Source: Proteus vulgaris (GTDB taxonomy: Bacteria; Pseudomonadota; Gammaproteobacteria; Enterobacterales; Enterobacteriaceae). Taken from it: a stretch of 64,000 nucleotides of DNA. A program made the position numbers and the translations under genes. The stretch is from the NCBI RefSeq assembly GCF_023100685.1, contig NZ_CP090064.1, positions 2,852,001 to 2,916,000 of the forward strand, written 5' to 3'. The notes beneath the pieces were generated by a model that was not told the DNA's origin, ran no database searches, and saw only the letters and a list, made by a program, of their open reading frames with translations. Positions 11,193-21,386 of the stretch are shown piece by piece. Within the stretch, counting starts at the first letter, position 1. Each line of letters begins with the position of its first letter.

Positions 11193-11723
11193 TTACTCAA
11201 TGAGTGAACGAATATAATCTTTCGTTTCTTCTCTATCCATCGGCTCACGTTCATTGATGCCCATTTCAAAGATATTTAAAGCACCATCTAATTTTTCAAT
11301 CAGCTCTTCATCGTCTCGAATACAGAAAATATACGCATTTTCAAACGGTGTGAGATCCACTAACCGTAACCCTTTTTCTGTCAAAAAGTGGTTAATATAT
11401 TCCAGATAAGGTAATTCATAAGGCAACATATAAGGATCAACACTCACCTCATCCCAATCAATATTTTCAACTTGAGATAAAATCAATGCGCTAGGTGATT
11501 CAGACAAAGAAATTTGTTCTAAGGATTTCAAATCAGGAATATCACCAAAATATTCTGTCCATTCCACATAATCCATTAATCCTTGAGCAGAGAGTGATTC
11601 GTATAGCCAATTAAGTACATCTTCTTGAGCATCAGACTCAGGTAAATTTTCACGCAAAGCTTGCGCGTCTAATTCAGGTACAGCGAGTTCCAGTGCGCTA
11701 ATCAACTCTTCAATAGTTTCCAT
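11193..11723 (-). CDS. DUF6630-like acidic cytoplasmic protein
   Basis: 176-aa very acidic soluble protein; I do not recognise a function. It resembles the DUF6630 group (start METIEELISALE, then SQVENIDWDEVSVDP, LVDLTPFENAYIFCIRDDEELIEKL), a family without known biochemistry. I chose the ATG at 11723 because AGGGG lies 5 nt upstream; an ATG 34 codons further up has no ribosome site and its extra residues look non-coding. It is convergent with cysZ and divergent from cysK. Family assignment is from memory and moderately sure. Confidence 0.7.
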   Translation of the reverse strand: METIEELISALELAVPELDAQALRENLPESDAQEDVLNWLYESLSAQGLMDYVEWTEYFGDIPDLKSLEQISLSESPSALILSQVENIDWDEVSVDPYMLPYELPYLEYINHFLTEKGLRLVDLTPFENAYIFCIRDDEELIEKLDGALNIFEMGINEREPMDREETKDYIRSLIE

Positions 11724-11959
11724 TATGACCCCTGTATTTACAATAAACGTAGTTAAAAATAGATTATCAGCCATCAATATACTGCACATCTCTTGATTTA
11801 TTAATTTGTGAATCTTCTCACTCACTCTTGATTAGAACCTTTTGGAATAAAAAGAAGAAAAAGTTATAAGGTTATTCATAAAGCTTATTTCCATCTTTGT
11901 CTTGATGGCGTATGGTAATTTCATCTGACCTTATAAAAAATCATGTACCGAGGATAAAA

Positions 11960-12913
11960 ATGAGCAAGATTTTCGAAGACAACTCGCAAACTATTGGACA
12001 CACTCCCTTAATTCGCTTAAAGCATTTCGGAAATGGAAACATTCTAGCTAAAGTGGAATCTCGTAACCCAAGCTTTAGTGTGAAATGCCGTATCGGTGCC
12101 AACATGATTTGGGATGCTGAAAAGAAAGGTATCCTAAAAGAAGGTGTTGAACTTGTAGAGCCGACAAGTGGTAATACAGGGATTGCACTTGCCTATGTTG
12201 CAGCTGCACGCGGATACAAATTGACGCTAACCATGCCTGACACCATGAGCGTTGAACGCCGAAAACTACTCAAAGCATTAGGCGCCAACTTAGTGCTAAC
12301 TGATGGCGCGAAAGGCATGAAAGGGGCTATCGATAAAGCCAATGAAATTCGTGATAGCGATCCTAGCCGTTATCTCCTACTACAACAATTTAGTAATCCA
12401 GCTAACCCTGAAATTCATGAAAAAACCACAGGCCCTGAAATTTGGAACGACACTGATGGTGAAGTCGGTGCTGTAATTGCAGGTGTTGGCACAGGCGGTA
12501 CTATTACGGGTATTGGTCGTTACTTGAAAAAGACTCAAGGTAAAGCAGTAACAATGGTTGCGGTTGAACCAACTGGTTCCCCTGTTATTACACAAGCCTT
12601 AGCTGGTGAAGAGATTAAACCAGGTCCTCATAAAATCCAAGGTATTGGTGCTGGTTTTATCCCTGAAAACCTAGATTTATCATTACTGGATCGCGTTATT
12701 CAGATCACCAACGAAGAAGCTTTTGATACTGCGCGAGAATTAATGACCAAAGAAGGTATTTTAGCGGGGATTTCTTCTGGAGCAGCGATTGCAGCCGCCG
12801 TAAAACTGTCAAAAGAACCCGAATTTGCAAACAAAGAAATTGTGGTAATTTTACCTTCTTCAGGTGAACGTTATTTAAGCACACCACTTTTTGCTGACAT
12901 TTCTGATAGCTAA
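11960..12913 (+). CDS. cysK: Cysteine synthase A
   Basis: PLP enzyme making cysteine from O-acetylserine and sulfide. 317 aa from the ATG at 11960, preceded by GAGGATAAAA; an upstream in-frame ATG adds 16 residues absent from the family. Conserved parts are the PLP-lysine region ([11 protein letters not shown]), the substrate loop PTSGNTG and the phosphate-binding GTGGTITG. Length matches E. coli CysK (323). Monocistronic, with cysZ upstream and ptsHI-crr downstream, the standard order. Confidence 0.97.
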   Translation: MSKIFEDNSQTIGHTPLIRLKHFGNGNILAKVESRNPSFSVKCRIGANMIWDAEKKGILKEGVELVEPTSGNTGIALAYVAAARGYKLTLTMPDTMSVERRKLLKALGANLVLTDGAKGMKGAIDKANEIRDSDPSRYLLLQQFSNPANPEIHEKTTGPEIWNDTDGEVGAVIAGVGTGGTITGIGRYLKKTQGKAVTMVAVEPTGSPVITQALAGEEIKPGPHKIQGIGAGFIPENLDLSLLDRVIQITNEEAFDTARELMTKEGILAGISSGAAIAAAVKLSKEPEFANKEIVVILPSSGERYLSTPLFADISDS

Positions 12914-12944
12914 ATCGCATCATCTCAATTGTAAAATATTTATT

Positions 12945-12973
12945 AAAAAAGCACCTTAAAGGTGCTTTTTTTG
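12945..12973 (+). terminator. cysK terminator
   Basis: Stem AAAAAAGCACCTT/AAAGGTGCTTTTTT with a minimal loop and a T-run, 30 nt after the cysK stop. Confidence 0.9.
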
Positions 12974-13044
12974 TGGTAGAGATCAAACTTTGTCATCCAG
13001 ACAGGTGATTTATTCCTTCGAGTTTAGTATTTAATCAATTAATT

Positions 13045-13061
13045 ATTTCGAAGGTCGAAAT
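13045..13061. promoter_or_regulatory. Mlc/NagC-like inverted repeat upstream of ptsH
   Basis: ATTTCGA-AGG-TCGAAAT, perfect 7-bp arms in an AT-rich context (TTAATTA before, TAATCA after), about 185 bp upstream of ptsH. ROK-family repressors Mlc and NagC bind AT-rich palindromes with TTTCG/CGAAA-type arms, and Mlc represses ptsHI-crr in E. coli. The assignment is inference from this pattern. Confidence 0.4.
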
Positions 13062-13121
13062 TAATCAGAAAATAACCGAGATGATAAAATCACCCTCTTT
13101 TATTTTCCTGAACACTATTTT

Positions 13122-13158
13122 TATCAGATGACGCTTTACGACTTAATATTATCTGATA
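13122..13158. repeat. Inverted repeat in the ptsH leader region
   Basis: TATCAGAT (13122-13129) and ATCTGATA (13151-13158) are perfect inverted arms separated by 21 bp, about 90 bp upstream of ptsH. It could be an RNA stem in the leader or spaced operator half-sites; no regulator is recognised. Confidence 0.3.
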
Positions 13159-13245
13159 TAGCTACGCAAAGCAGGACAATTTCATCTACACTTACTAAGT
13201 CCTGACTTAATGTGAACAATTGAGTTATAAAAGGAAAAAAATCCT

Positions 13246-13503
13246 ATGTACCAGCAAGAAGTTACTATTACAGCACCAAACGGCTTACATACTCGTCCTG
13301 CGGCACAATTTGTAAAAGAAGCCAAAACGTTCTCTTCTGATATCACCCTTATCTCTAGTGGTAAATCTGCTAGTGCTAAGAGCCTTTTCAAATTACAAAC
13401 CTTAGGTTTGACCCAAGGTACTGTAGTGACTATCTCTGCTGAAGGCGAAGACGAAAAGCAAGCCGTTGAAGCACTGGTAAAATTAATGGCGGAATTAGAA
13501 TAA
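13246..13503 (+). CDS. ptsH: Phosphocarrier protein HPr
   Basis: 85-aa cytoplasmic phosphocarrier of the sugar phosphotransferase system, the same length as E. coli HPr. The phosphorylated His15 is in NGLHTRPAA and Ser46 is in SAKSLFKLQ. It accepts phosphate from enzyme I and passes it to sugar-specific EIIA domains. AAAGGA lies upstream of the ATG. First gene of ptsH-ptsI-crr; a 138-bp gap to ptsI is longer than usual. Confidence 0.98.
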   Translation: MYQQEVTITAPNGLHTRPAAQFVKEAKTFSSDITLISSGKSASAKSLFKLQTLGLTQGTVVTISAEGEDEKQAVEALVKLMAELE

Positions 13504-13641
13504 TTCGCGATTAAGCATTAGCACAGTATTTATTCCCCTGAAACCATTCAGGGGAGTTAACCTCTAATGATGATTTTAAAACAACAGTATTTTGCAATCC
13601 TATTCTTTTAAGATTATCACCAGCAAGTCGTAGGATAAATT

Positions 13642-15369
13642 ATGATTTCAGGAATTTTAGCATCACCCGGTATCGCATTTGGTCAAACCCTTCTCCTCAA
13701 AGAAGAACCAATCATCATTAGCCAACGTAAGATCCAAAGTGATGAAATTGAGAATCAAATCGAGCGCTTTAAAGATGGCCGTAATAAATCTGCACAACAA
13801 CTAGAAATCATTAAAGAGCGTGCTGAAAAGAATCTCGGTGCAGATAAAGCCGAAATCTTTGAAGGCCATATCATGTTGTTAGAAGATGAAGAGTTGGAAC
13901 AAGAAATTGTTACTCTTATCAAAAGCGACAAAAAAACTGCCGAAGCTGCTGTTCAATCTGTTATTGAAGATCAAGCCACCGCATTAGAAGCATTAGATGA
14001 CGAGTATTTAAAAGAGCGTGCTGCTGACGTTCGTGATATTGGTAAACGCTTGATGCGTAATATTTTAGAAATGCCAATTATCGATTTAAGTGCTATTTCA
14101 GAAAAAGTTATTCTAGTGGCAACTGACCTCACCCCTTCTGAAACAGCTCAATTAAGCCTAGATAACGTATTAGGCTTTATTACTGACTTAGGGGGCAGAA
14201 CATCTCACACTTCTATTATGGCTCGTTCATTAGAAATCCCTGCTATTGTGGGCACATCTAATGCGACACAAACCATTAAAAAAGACGATTATCTGGTTCT
14301 TGATGCGATTAATAACAAAATCATTATTAATCCATCTGACGAAGAACTCGAAGCATTAAAAGCCATCAAAGAAGAGTATCTGCACGAAAAAGAAGAATTA
14401 GCAAAACTCAAAGATTTACCTGCCATTACACTTGATGGGCACCAAGTCGAAGTTTGCGCTAATATTGGTACAGTTCGTGATGTTGCTGGTGCTGAACGTA
14501 ACGGTGCTGAAGGTGTTGGTCTGTATCGTACTGAATTTTTATTTATGGATAGAGACTCTTTACCAACAGAAGATGAGCAATTCCAAGCCTATAAAGCGGT
14601 AGCAGAAGCGGTTGGAAGTCCTGCGGTCATTATTCGTACTATGGATATTGGCGGTGATAAAGACTTACCTTACATGAATCTACCCAAAGAAGAGAACCCA
14701 TTCTTAGGTTGGCGTGCAATTCGTATTTGTCTTGACCGTAAAGAGATCCTTCATTCACAATTACGTGCTATCTTAAGAGCATCTGCTTTTGGTAAACTGC
14801 GTATTATGTTTCCAATGATTATCTCTGTTGAAGAGATCCGCGCATTGAAAGCAGAACTTGAAATATTGAAAAGCCAACTTCGTGAAGAAAATAAAGCTTT
14901 TGATGAGTCTATTGAAGTCGGTGTGATGGTAGAAACACCAGCAGCTGCAGTAATGGCTCGCCATATGGCAAAAGAAGTTGACTTTTTCAGTATTGGGACT
15001 AACGATCTAACACAATATACTCTGGCTGTAGACCGTGGAAATGAGCTGATATCTCATCTATATAATCCAATGTCACCTGCAGTACTCAACCTGATAAAAC
15101 AGGTGATTGATGCATCACATGCTGAAGGTAAATGGACTGGAATGTGTGGTGAACTTGCTGGAGATGAACGAGCAACACTGCTCCTTCTAGGCATGGGATT
15201 AGATGAGTTTAGTATGAGTGCTATTTCAATTCCTCGCATCAAAAAAGTGATCCGCAATGCGAATTACGATGATGCAAGAGCACTAGCAGAGCAAGCACTT
15301 GCTCAGCCAACTGCAAAAGAATTGATGGACTTAGTAGAAACTTTTACTAAAGAAAAGACACTGTGCTAA
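13642..15369 (+). CDS. ptsI: PTS enzyme I
   Basis: Phosphoenolpyruvate-protein phosphotransferase, 575 aa as in E. coli. The phosphorylated histidine is in [13 protein letters not shown] near residue 189. The PEP-binding barrel carries [21 protein letters not shown] and the catalytic cysteine in GMCGELAGD near residue 502. It transfers phosphate from PEP to HPr. It ends 49 bp before crr. Confidence 0.98.
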   Translation: MISGILASPGIAFGQTLLLKEEPIIISQRKIQSDEIENQIERFKDGRNKSAQQLEIIKERAEKNLGADKAEIFEGHIMLLEDEELEQEIVTLIKSDKKTAEAAVQSVIEDQATALEALDDEYLKERAADVRDIGKRLMRNILEMPIIDLSAISEKVILVATDLTPSETAQLSLDNVLGFITDLGGRTSHTSIMARSLEIPAIVGTSNATQTIKKDDYLVLDAINNKIIINPSDEELEALKAIKEEYLHEKEELAKLKDLPAITLDGHQVEVCANIGTVRDVAGAERNGAEGVGLYRTEFLFMDRDSLPTEDEQFQAYKAVAEAVGSPAVIIRTMDIGGDKDLPYMNLPKEENPFLGWRAIRICLDRKEILHSQLRAILRASAFGKLRIMFPMIISVEEIRALKAELEILKSQLREENKAFDESIEVGVMVETPAAAVMARHMAKEVDFFSIGTNDLTQYTLAVDRGNELISHLYNPMSPAVLNLIKQVIDASHAEGKWTGMCGELAGDERATLLLLGMGLDEFSMSAISIPRIKKVIRNANYDDARALAEQALAQPTAKELMDLVETFTKEKTLC

Positions 15370-15418
15370 TCGCATTAGCCAGAGCCCGGTCCCAACTACA
15401 ATAATTAGGAGAAGATTC

Positions 15419-15928
15419 ATGGGTCTGTTTGATAAATTAAAATCACTGGTTTCAGAGGAAAAGAAAGGCAGTGGCACGATTGATATTGTTGCACCACTTT
15501 CAGGTGAAATCGTCAATATCGAAGATGTTCCTGATGTTGTTTTCGCTGAAAAAATCGTAGGTGACGGTATTGCTATCAAACCTGCTGGTAATAAAATTGT
15601 TGCACCAGTCGATGGTACTATCGGTAAAATTTTCGAGACTAACCATGCTTTCTCTATTGAGTCTGACAACGGTATCGAGTTATTTGTCCACTTCGGTATC
15701 GACACTGTTGAACTGAAAGGTGAAGGGTTTAAACGTATCGCTGAAGAAGGTCAGCAAGTAAAAGTTGGTGATACTATTTTAGAATTTGACTTGGCTGTAT
15801 TAGAAGAAAAAGCAAAATCAGTTCTAACGCCAGTTGTCATTTCTAATATGGATGAAATTCAAGGTTTAACCAAAATGACAGGCCCAGTTACTGTTGGTGA
15901 AACCGTTATTATTCAGATTAAAAAATAA
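15419..15928 (+). CDS. crr: Glucose-specific PTS component EIIA
   Basis: 169-aa cytoplasmic EIIA-Glc, the same length as E. coli Crr and nearly identical to it. His75 (ETNHAFSIE) and the phosphorylated His90 (LFVHFGID) are present. It delivers phosphate to glucose-family permeases and signals carbon status by inhibiting non-PTS permeases and stimulating adenylate cyclase. AGGAG lies upstream of the ATG. Last gene of the pts operon, with a terminator. Confidence 0.98.
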   Translation: MGLFDKLKSLVSEEKKGSGTIDIVAPLSGEIVNIEDVPDVVFAEKIVGDGIAIKPAGNKIVAPVDGTIGKIFETNHAFSIESDNGIELFVHFGIDTVELKGEGFKRIAEEGQQVKVGDTILEFDLAVLEEKAKSVLTPVVISNMDEIQGLTKMTGPVTVGETVIIQIKK

Positions 15929-15950
15929 TCTTCTGAGATGTTCTCTATTT

Positions 15951-15983
15951 AAACCGCCACCAATAATGTGGCGGTTTTTTTAT
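15951..15983 (+). terminator. pts operon terminator
   Basis: 10-bp stem AAACCGCCAC/GTGGCGGTTT followed by TTTTTTAT, 22 nt after the crr stop codon. Confidence 0.92.
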
Positions 15984-16026
15984 ATTCAAAACCCAAAAAA
16001 TACTCTAACTCATTCGACGATATTAT

Positions 16027-16526
16027 TACTCTAAATAATTCAAGATGCAGTTAGGCGACAAGGGAATAAGTCGCTAAGAACATACATAAGTATGTGACTA
16101 GTGTGAATGAACGCAGTTAACAACTGCTACAACTTGAAGTATAACGAGTAAATATTCTAAATAATTCAAGGTGTAGCTAGGAGATAAGTAAATGAGTCGC
16201 TAGGAGCATACACAAGTATGTGACTAGTGCGAATGAGCGCAGTCAACAACGCTACAACTTGAAGTATAACGAGTAAATACTCTAAATAATTCAAGGTGTA
16301 GCTAGGCGACAAGGGAATAAGTCGCTAGGAACATACACAAGTATGTGACTAGTGCGAATGAGCGCAGTCAACAACGCTACAACTTGAAGTATAACGAGTA
16401 AATACTCTAAATAATTCAAGGTGTAGCTAGGCGACAAGGGAATAAGTCGCTAGGAACATACACAAGTATGTGACTAGTGCGAATGAGCGCAGTCAACAAC
16501 GCTACAACTTGAATTATGACGAGTAA
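16027..16526. repeat. Tandem array of four ERIC/IRU-type repeats
   Basis: Four head-to-tail copies of a 125-126 bp unit starting at about 16031, 16157, 16282 and 16407. Each runs from CTAAATAATTCAAG to ACTTGAAGTATAACGAGTA and contains an inner stem CATAC-ACAA-GTATG and GTGACTAGTGCGAATGAGCG. The central AAGTAtGTGACT...GAGCGCAG and terminal ACTTGAAGTATnACG match the enterobacterial ERIC (IRU) consensus as I know it, and the length fits the 127-bp standard. Copies 3 and 4 are identical over about 100 bp and copy 1 is most diverged. The array fills the gap between crr and cysM and its end overlaps the cysM stop. Confidence 0.85.
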
Positions 16527-17398
16527 ACGCCTGTTGATAAATAACGATCCCCTCTATCACACACAATGGCCACAATCACTGCCCCTGGATTTTCTTTTGC
16601 AACGCGCAGAGCGCCAGCAACAGCGCCTCCAGAACTCACACCACAGAAGATACCCTCTTGACTTGCTAAAAGGCGCATCGTTGATTCTGCTTCGGTTTGA
16701 GACATATCAATCACACTATCCACCAGCTCTTTTTTAAAAATTCCCGGCAAATAAGCGGGCGACCAGCGACGAATACCTGGAATTTGGCTTTTTTCTTCTG
16801 GCTGAAGTCCAATAATTTGCACGCTATCAGATTGTGTTTTTAAGTAACTACCCACACCGGTGATCGTCCCCGTTGTTCCCATACTCGAAACAAAATGTGT
16901 AATACGACCTTGCGTCTGTTGCCAAATTTCGGGGCCTGTTGACAAAAAATGGGCTCTTGGATTATCTGGGTTATTAAATTGATCTAATACTTTTCCCTCT
17001 CCCTGCTGTTCCATTTGTTGTGCGAGATCTCGTGCACCTTCCATACCGACTTCACGACTCACTAAAATCAATTCTGCGCCATAAGCTTGCATTGATGCTT
17101 GACGTTCTTTACTCATATTCTCAGGCATTAACAGCTTTAAACGGTAACCTTTTACCGCTGCAATCATGGCTAAGGCAATCCCAGTATTACCACTAGTTGC
17201 CTCAATAAGCGTATCACCTGGCTTTATTTCACCACGTAATTCTGCTTGTTCAATCATAGATAATGCGGCTCTGTCTTTCACTGAACCTGCTGGGTTATTA
17301 CCTTCAAGTTTAACCCAGATTTCAGCGTCTACTTCTTGCGTAAGTCGTTGTAGTTTTACTAATGGTGTATTACCAATAAATTGTTCTAACCCTGCCAC
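16514..17398 (-). CDS. cysM: Cysteine synthase B with an ERIC-derived C-terminus
   Basis: PLP enzyme making cysteine or S-sulfocysteine from O-acetylserine and sulfide or thiosulfate. 294 aa. It carries the PLP lysine (Lys41, PAGSVKDRA), the loop EATSGNTG and the phosphate loop GTTGTITG. The start is GTG with AGGGAC upstream. After GDRYLSTGV only Tyr-Ser-Ser follow, while E. coli CysM (303 aa) has about nine more residues; these last codons and the TAA lie in the fourth ERIC repeat. The active-site core is untouched, so activity is likely. Confidence 0.95.
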   Translation of the reverse strand: MAGLEQFIGNTPLVKLQRLTQEVDAEIWVKLEGNNPAGSVKDRAALSMIEQAELRGEIKPGDTLIEATSGNTGIALAMIAAVKGYRLKLLMPENMSKERQASMQAYGAELILVSREVGMEGARDLAQQMEQQGEGKVLDQFNNPDNPRAHFLSTGPEIWQQTQGRITHFVSSMGTTGTITGVGSYLKTQSDSVQIIGLQPEEKSQIPGIRRWSPAYLPGIFKKELVDSVIDMSQTEAESTMRLLASQEGIFCGVSSGGAVAGALRVAKENPGAVIVAIVCDRGDRYLSTGVYSS

Positions 17399-17510
17399 AA
17401 TAAGTCCCTGCTCATTTATTTGTCTGTATTAATGAAGAAATCACATTTAACTTATTAACGCAATAGCATTAACGTATTTAGATAACTTTAGGCTATTGTC
17501 AAAACCAAAA

Positions 17511-17538
17511 CACCCATGCTTAAAAATAGGCATGGGTG
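17511..17538 (-). terminator. Hairpin between cysA and cysM
   Basis: 9-bp stem CACCCATGC/GCATGGGTG with a 10-nt loop, followed on the minus strand by TTTTGGTTTTG. It lies 30 nt after the cysA stop and suggests that cysM is expressed at least partly apart from cysPTWA. Confidence 0.7.
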
Positions 17539-17567
17539 ATAATTAGAAAGTACAATGAGAAATATAA

Positions 17568-18656
17568 TTACGCGGTATACGCCAACGACACGGTTTTTAA
17601 GGGAGTATCACCCGAATATAAACGGGCTTGGGCACCTCCCATATAATAGGTGTTTCCTTTTGCTGGCGTTAAAGACATCTCATTCCATACTGCCGTAATT
17701 GGCGTTTTACTCCATCCAATGGGTTGTAAAATCAATTGCCAATAATGTCCTTTAGGTGAAACCTCAATGACTTTAACCGGTAATCGACAGACACTATTTT
17801 CATGTGTACTTAATGCTATTTCCCAAGGACGTAAAAATACATCTACTTCACCTTGATAAAGCGGTGTCACCGATAATGGCAAGTGATAGCCCCCAATATG
17901 TAATTGTGCGCCATTAATCTCACCTTGTAGATGATTAACATCACCTAGAAATTCGAGTACAAAACGGCTTGAAGGTGATTGCCACACTCCTTGTGGTGTA
18001 CCTACTTGTTCTATTTTTCCATTCCCCATTATCACAATGCGATCAGCCACTTCCATTGCTTCTTGTTGATCATGAGTCACAAAAACGCTAGTAAATTTAA
18101 GTTCTTCATGCAACTCACGTAACCAACGGCGTAATTCTGTTCTTACTTTTGCGTCTAAAGCGCCAAAAGGCTCATCGAGTAGTAAAATTTGAGGTTCAAC
18201 AGCCAAAGCCCTTGCTAAAGCCACCCGCTGTTTTTGCCCACCCGATAATTGTGCAGGATAACGTTGAGCTAAGTGAGGCAATTGGATCATCTCCAATAGT
18301 TGAGTCACTTTTTTATGAATAGCATCTTTGCTTGGTCTTTCACGACGTGGTAATACGGTTAAGCCAAATGCAATATTCTCAAATACGGTCATATGGCGAA
18401 ACAGCGCATAATGCTGAAAAACAAAACCGACTTTACGTGAACGAGCATGTAATCGACTAACATCTTGTCCTTCAAAACAGATTTTCCCTTGGGTTTGATG
18501 TTCTAATCCCGCAATAATACGTAAAAGTGTTGTTTTTCCTGATCCTGAAGGCCCTAACAATGCCACCATTTCACCTGAAGCGACATCAAGACTGACATCA
18601 TGCAACACTTCGGTGCGATCAAAATATTTTGTGACGTTATTAATTTCAATACTCAT
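17568..18656 (-). CDS. cysA: Sulfate/thiosulfate ABC transporter ATP-binding protein
   Basis: ATPase subunit of the sulfate/thiosulfate importer, 362 aa (E. coli 365). It has Walker [10 protein letters not shown] near residue 35, the signature LSGGQKQR, Walker [13 protein letters not shown] and the H-loop VTHDQQEA, then a C-terminal regulatory domain. It acts at the inner face of the cytoplasmic membrane with CysT and CysW. It starts 32 bp after cysW in the cysPTWA operon, which is expected to be activated by CysB under sulfur limitation. Confidence 0.97.
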   Translation of the reverse strand: MSIEINNVTKYFDRTEVLHDVSLDVASGEMVALLGPSGSGKTTLLRIIAGLEHQTQGKICFEGQDVSRLHARSRKVGFVFQHYALFRHMTVFENIAFGLTVLPRRERPSKDAIHKKVTQLLEMIQLPHLAQRYPAQLSGGQKQRVALARALAVEPQILLLDEPFGALDAKVRTELRRWLRELHEELKFTSVFVTHDQQEAMEVADRIVIMGNGKIEQVGTPQGVWQSPSSRFVLEFLGDVNHLQGEINGAQLHIGGYHLPLSVTPLYQGEVDVFLRPWEIALSTHENSVCRLPVKVIEVSPKGHYWQLILQPIGWSKTPITAVWNEMSLTPAKGNTYYMGGAQARLYSGDTPLKTVSLAYTA

Positions 18657-18688
18657 ATTTTGCCTCTACTTTTGTGTCAATAATGATG

Positions 18689-19534
18689 TCATTGCTGACG
18701 CGCTAAGTGCCATTGCAATGCACTTTTAAACATTAAGGTGAATATCGCCATCATGGCGAGTAATGCGGCGGCCGTAAAGGCACCAACGGTATTGTAATCT
18801 TGATGTAGCAATTCAACTTGTAACGGCAGTGAATAGGTTTCACCACGAATAGCACCAGATACCACTGAAACAGCTCCGAACTCACCAATGGCTCTGGCAT
18901 TGGTTAATATCACACCATATAACAATGCCCAGCGAATATTCGGTAATGTCACACGCCAAAACATTTTCCATCCACTCGCTCCTAATAACACAGCGGCTTC
19001 ATCTTCTTGGCTACCTTGACTCATCATCACCGGCACCAGTTCTCTAACCACAAAAGGGCAAGTGACAAACACCGTAACTAATACCATTCCCGGCCATGAA
19101 AACATAAGCTGAATATCAAACTGAGATAACCATTGCCCTGCCCATCCATTACTACCGTAAAAAAGTAAGTAGAGCAGTCCAGCGACAACGGGCGATACCG
19201 CAAAAGGAATATCAATTAGTGTCATTAATAGTTGGCGTCCTGGGAAACGAAAGCGAGTAACCAGCCATGCCATACTGACACCAAACAACATATTGACAGG
19301 TACGGTGATTAACGCGATTAATACCGTTAACCAGACAGCATGTAACATATCGCCGTCTAATAAGTTTTCAGTAAATATTTCAATACCTTTTGAAAACGCG
19401 GTCATAAAGATCCACGCTATAGGCACAACTAAAAATAAAATGGATAACACAACGCCTGTAAGGATTAATCCCCATTTTATCCAATCAATCTGGCGACGAT
19501 AAATAGAGCGTTGCTGTATAATATCTGACATCAA
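18689..19534 (-). CDS. cysW: Sulfate/thiosulfate ABC transporter permease CysW
   Basis: Inner-membrane permease subunit, 281 aa (E. coli 291), with about six membrane helices and the EAA-type coupling motif EAAVLLGASGWKMFWRVTLP that contacts CysA. The start codon overlaps the cysT stop by 4 bp, indicating translational coupling. Confidence 0.96.
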   Translation of the reverse strand: MMSDIIQQRSIYRRQIDWIKWGLILTGVVLSILFLVVPIAWIFMTAFSKGIEIFTENLLDGDMLHAVWLTVLIALITVPVNMLFGVSMAWLVTRFRFPGRQLLMTLIDIPFAVSPVVAGLLYLLFYGSNGWAGQWLSQFDIQLMFSWPGMVLVTVFVTCPFVVRELVPVMMSQGSQEDEAAVLLGASGWKMFWRVTLPNIRWALLYGVILTNARAIGEFGAVSVVSGAIRGETYSLPLQVELLHQDYNTVGAFTAAALLAMMAIFTLMFKSALQWHLARQQ

Positions 19535-20364
19535 TGCCCCCTCAACCGTTGTCCAAATCGGCTTTGCAATCCATTAATTGAAAACAGTAAGACTAAAGAA
19601 ACAAGTAAAATCACAGAAGCCACAGCACTAGCTGCAGGATAATCAAACTCTTGTAATCGAATAAAAATCATCAAGGAAACCACTTCTGTTTGCCATGCAA
19701 TATTACCGGCAATAAAAATAACGGCACCAAACTCCCCCAAACTGCGTGTAAAAGAGAGCGCGGTTCCAGCAATTAGCGCGGGTGATAATTCAGGTAATAC
19801 AACTTTACGAAATGTTTGCCAACGGCTCGCTCCTAGCGTTTCAGCGGCCTCTTCATACTCTGGGCCTAACTCTTCAAGCACTGGCTGAACCGTTCTTACT
19901 ACAAAAGGTAAACTGGTAAAAGCCATCGCAACAGCGATACCAATCCATGTGTTAATTACTTTGATATCAAATTTATCTAACACAAAGCCATACCAACCTT
20001 GCGTTGAAAACAGAGTAGCGAGCGTCAATCCTGCAACCGCAGTAGGTAAAGCAAAAGGCAAGTCCATTAAACCATCAAGTAGTTGTCTACCTGGAAAACG
20101 GTAACGTGTAATGATCCACGCAAGCAACATGCCAAAAATAGCATTAAAAATACTGGCAACCGCAGCCGCAAGTAGTGTGACTTTATACGCGGCAACAATT
20201 TGGGGATGCGTTATGACGGCCCAATATTGCGCCCAGCTCATATCAGAAAGTTGCACAACCAGCGCACTCATTGGTAATAGTAAGATCAAGCAGGTATAAA
20301 ACAGTGTTCCGCCTAAGCTTAATCCAAATCCCGGTAATACTCGTTTACTGGTTGTGGTAAACAT
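19531..20364 (-). CDS. cysT: Sulfate/thiosulfate ABC transporter permease CysT (CysU)
   Basis: Inner-membrane permease subunit, 277 aa as in E. coli CysU. It has six membrane helices and the EAA loop EAAETLGASRWQTFRKVVLP. It forms the channel with CysW. Its ATG shares one base with the cysP stop (TAATG) and it overlaps cysW by 4 bp, so the three genes are tightly coupled. Confidence 0.96.
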   Translation of the reverse strand: MFTTTSKRVLPGFGLSLGGTLFYTCLILLLPMSALVVQLSDMSWAQYWAVITHPQIVAAYKVTLLAAAVASIFNAIFGMLLAWIITRYRFPGRQLLDGLMDLPFALPTAVAGLTLATLFSTQGWYGFVLDKFDIKVINTWIGIAVAMAFTSLPFVVRTVQPVLEELGPEYEEAAETLGASRWQTFRKVVLPELSPALIAGTALSFTRSLGEFGAVIFIAGNIAWQTEVVSLMIFIRLQEFDYPAASAVASVILLVSLVLLFSINGLQSRFGQRLRGH

Positions 20365-21386
20365 TATTGACGTCCTTGCGCTAATAACTTGTCAAGCATG
20401 CCATCAGTTGTGAAATGCGTTTTCATCACGTTATTCCAGTCACCAAATATCTCTTCAACGGTAAATAAAGATGTTGCTGGAAATTGTGCTGCTTTTTGAG
20501 CCATAACAGCTTTATCATTCACGCGATAGTTAAATTGCGTGATGATCTCTTGTGCTTTAGGACTGTATAAATAATTGAGGTAAGCTTTTGCCAATGTTTC
20601 TGTGTCATTACGTTGCACATTTTTATCAATCCAAGCGACTGGAAACTCAGCTAGAATATCTACGGGTGGCACAATAACTTGATATTCATCTTCACCATAT
20701 TGCTGGCGAATATTATTAACTTCGGATTCAAAACTGATCAGCACATCCCCAAGACCACGCTCAATAAAAGAGGTTGTAGCGCCACGCCCTCCTGTATCAA
20801 ACACTTCAACATTTTTAAGGAACTTTTTCATTGCTTCTTGGGTTTTCTCATCATTACCATAGGCTTTTTCAAAAGCTCCCCAAGCAGCTAAATAGGTATA
20901 GCGCCCATTACCTGATGTTTTTGGATTAGGGAAAACCACTTTGACATCTTCGCGAATTAAATCCTCCCATGTCGTAATATTTTTAGGATTACCTTTGCGC
21001 ACTAAATACGCCATAGTGGAATAATAAGGTGAGCTATTATTAGGAAGACGTTGTTGCCAATCCGCAGGAATAAGCTTGCCTTTATCATGCAGAATTTGCA
21101 CATCGGTCACTTGGTTATATGTCACTACATCAGCAGGTAGCCCTTGCAATATCGCAAGTGCTTGCTTAGAAGAACCCGCATGAGATTGTTTGATAGTCAC
21201 TTTGTCATCAGGATGCTGTGCATCCCACTGAGTTTTAAAATCACTATTTAGCTGTGTGAATAACTCTCGCGCAATGTCATAAGAGCTATTAAGTAATTGA
21301 GCAGCCCCTGCATAACTGCTGACAACCAAAGACAATGCTGTAGTTGCTTGTAATGCAAAGGTTCTGATTGTGTTTTTCTTCATCAA
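20364..21386 (-). CDS. cysP: Thiosulfate/sulfate-binding protein CysP
   Basis: Periplasmic substrate-binding protein of the importer, 340 aa with a signal peptide (Met-Met-Lys-Lys-Asn then a hydrophobic run, cleavage probably after SYAGA-A). The family sequences [40 protein letters not shown] and [11 protein letters not shown] identify it as CysP rather than Sbp. First gene of cysPTWA; the upstream gap of about 170 bp would hold the CysB-dependent promoter, though I could not define the site. Confidence 0.96.
   Translation of the reverse strand: MMKKNTIRTFALQATTALSLVVSSYAGAAQLLNSSYDIARELFTQLNSDFKTQWDAQHPDDKVTIKQSHAGSSKQALAILQGLPADVVTYNQVTDVQILHDKGKLIPADWQQRLPNNSSPYYSTMAYLVRKGNPKNITTWEDLIREDVKVVFPNPKTSGNGRYTYLAAWGAFEKAYGNDEKTQEAMKKFLKNVEVFDTGGRGATTSFIERGLGDVLISFESEVNNIRQQYGEDEYQVIVPPVDILAEFPVAWIDKNVQRNDTETLAKAYLNYLYSPKAQEIITQFNYRVNDKAVMAQKAAQFPATSLFTVEEIFGDWNNVMKTHFTTDGMLDKLLAQGRQ

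Noticed and set aside
12705..12986. 93-codon minus-strand frame over cysK
   Set aside because: Shadow of cysK in the opposite strand; no independent start signal.
16027..16526. 125-bp tandem repeats as CRISPR or an insertion-sequence remnant
   Set aside because: Units abut without spacers, carry no transposase fragment, and match the ERIC pattern.
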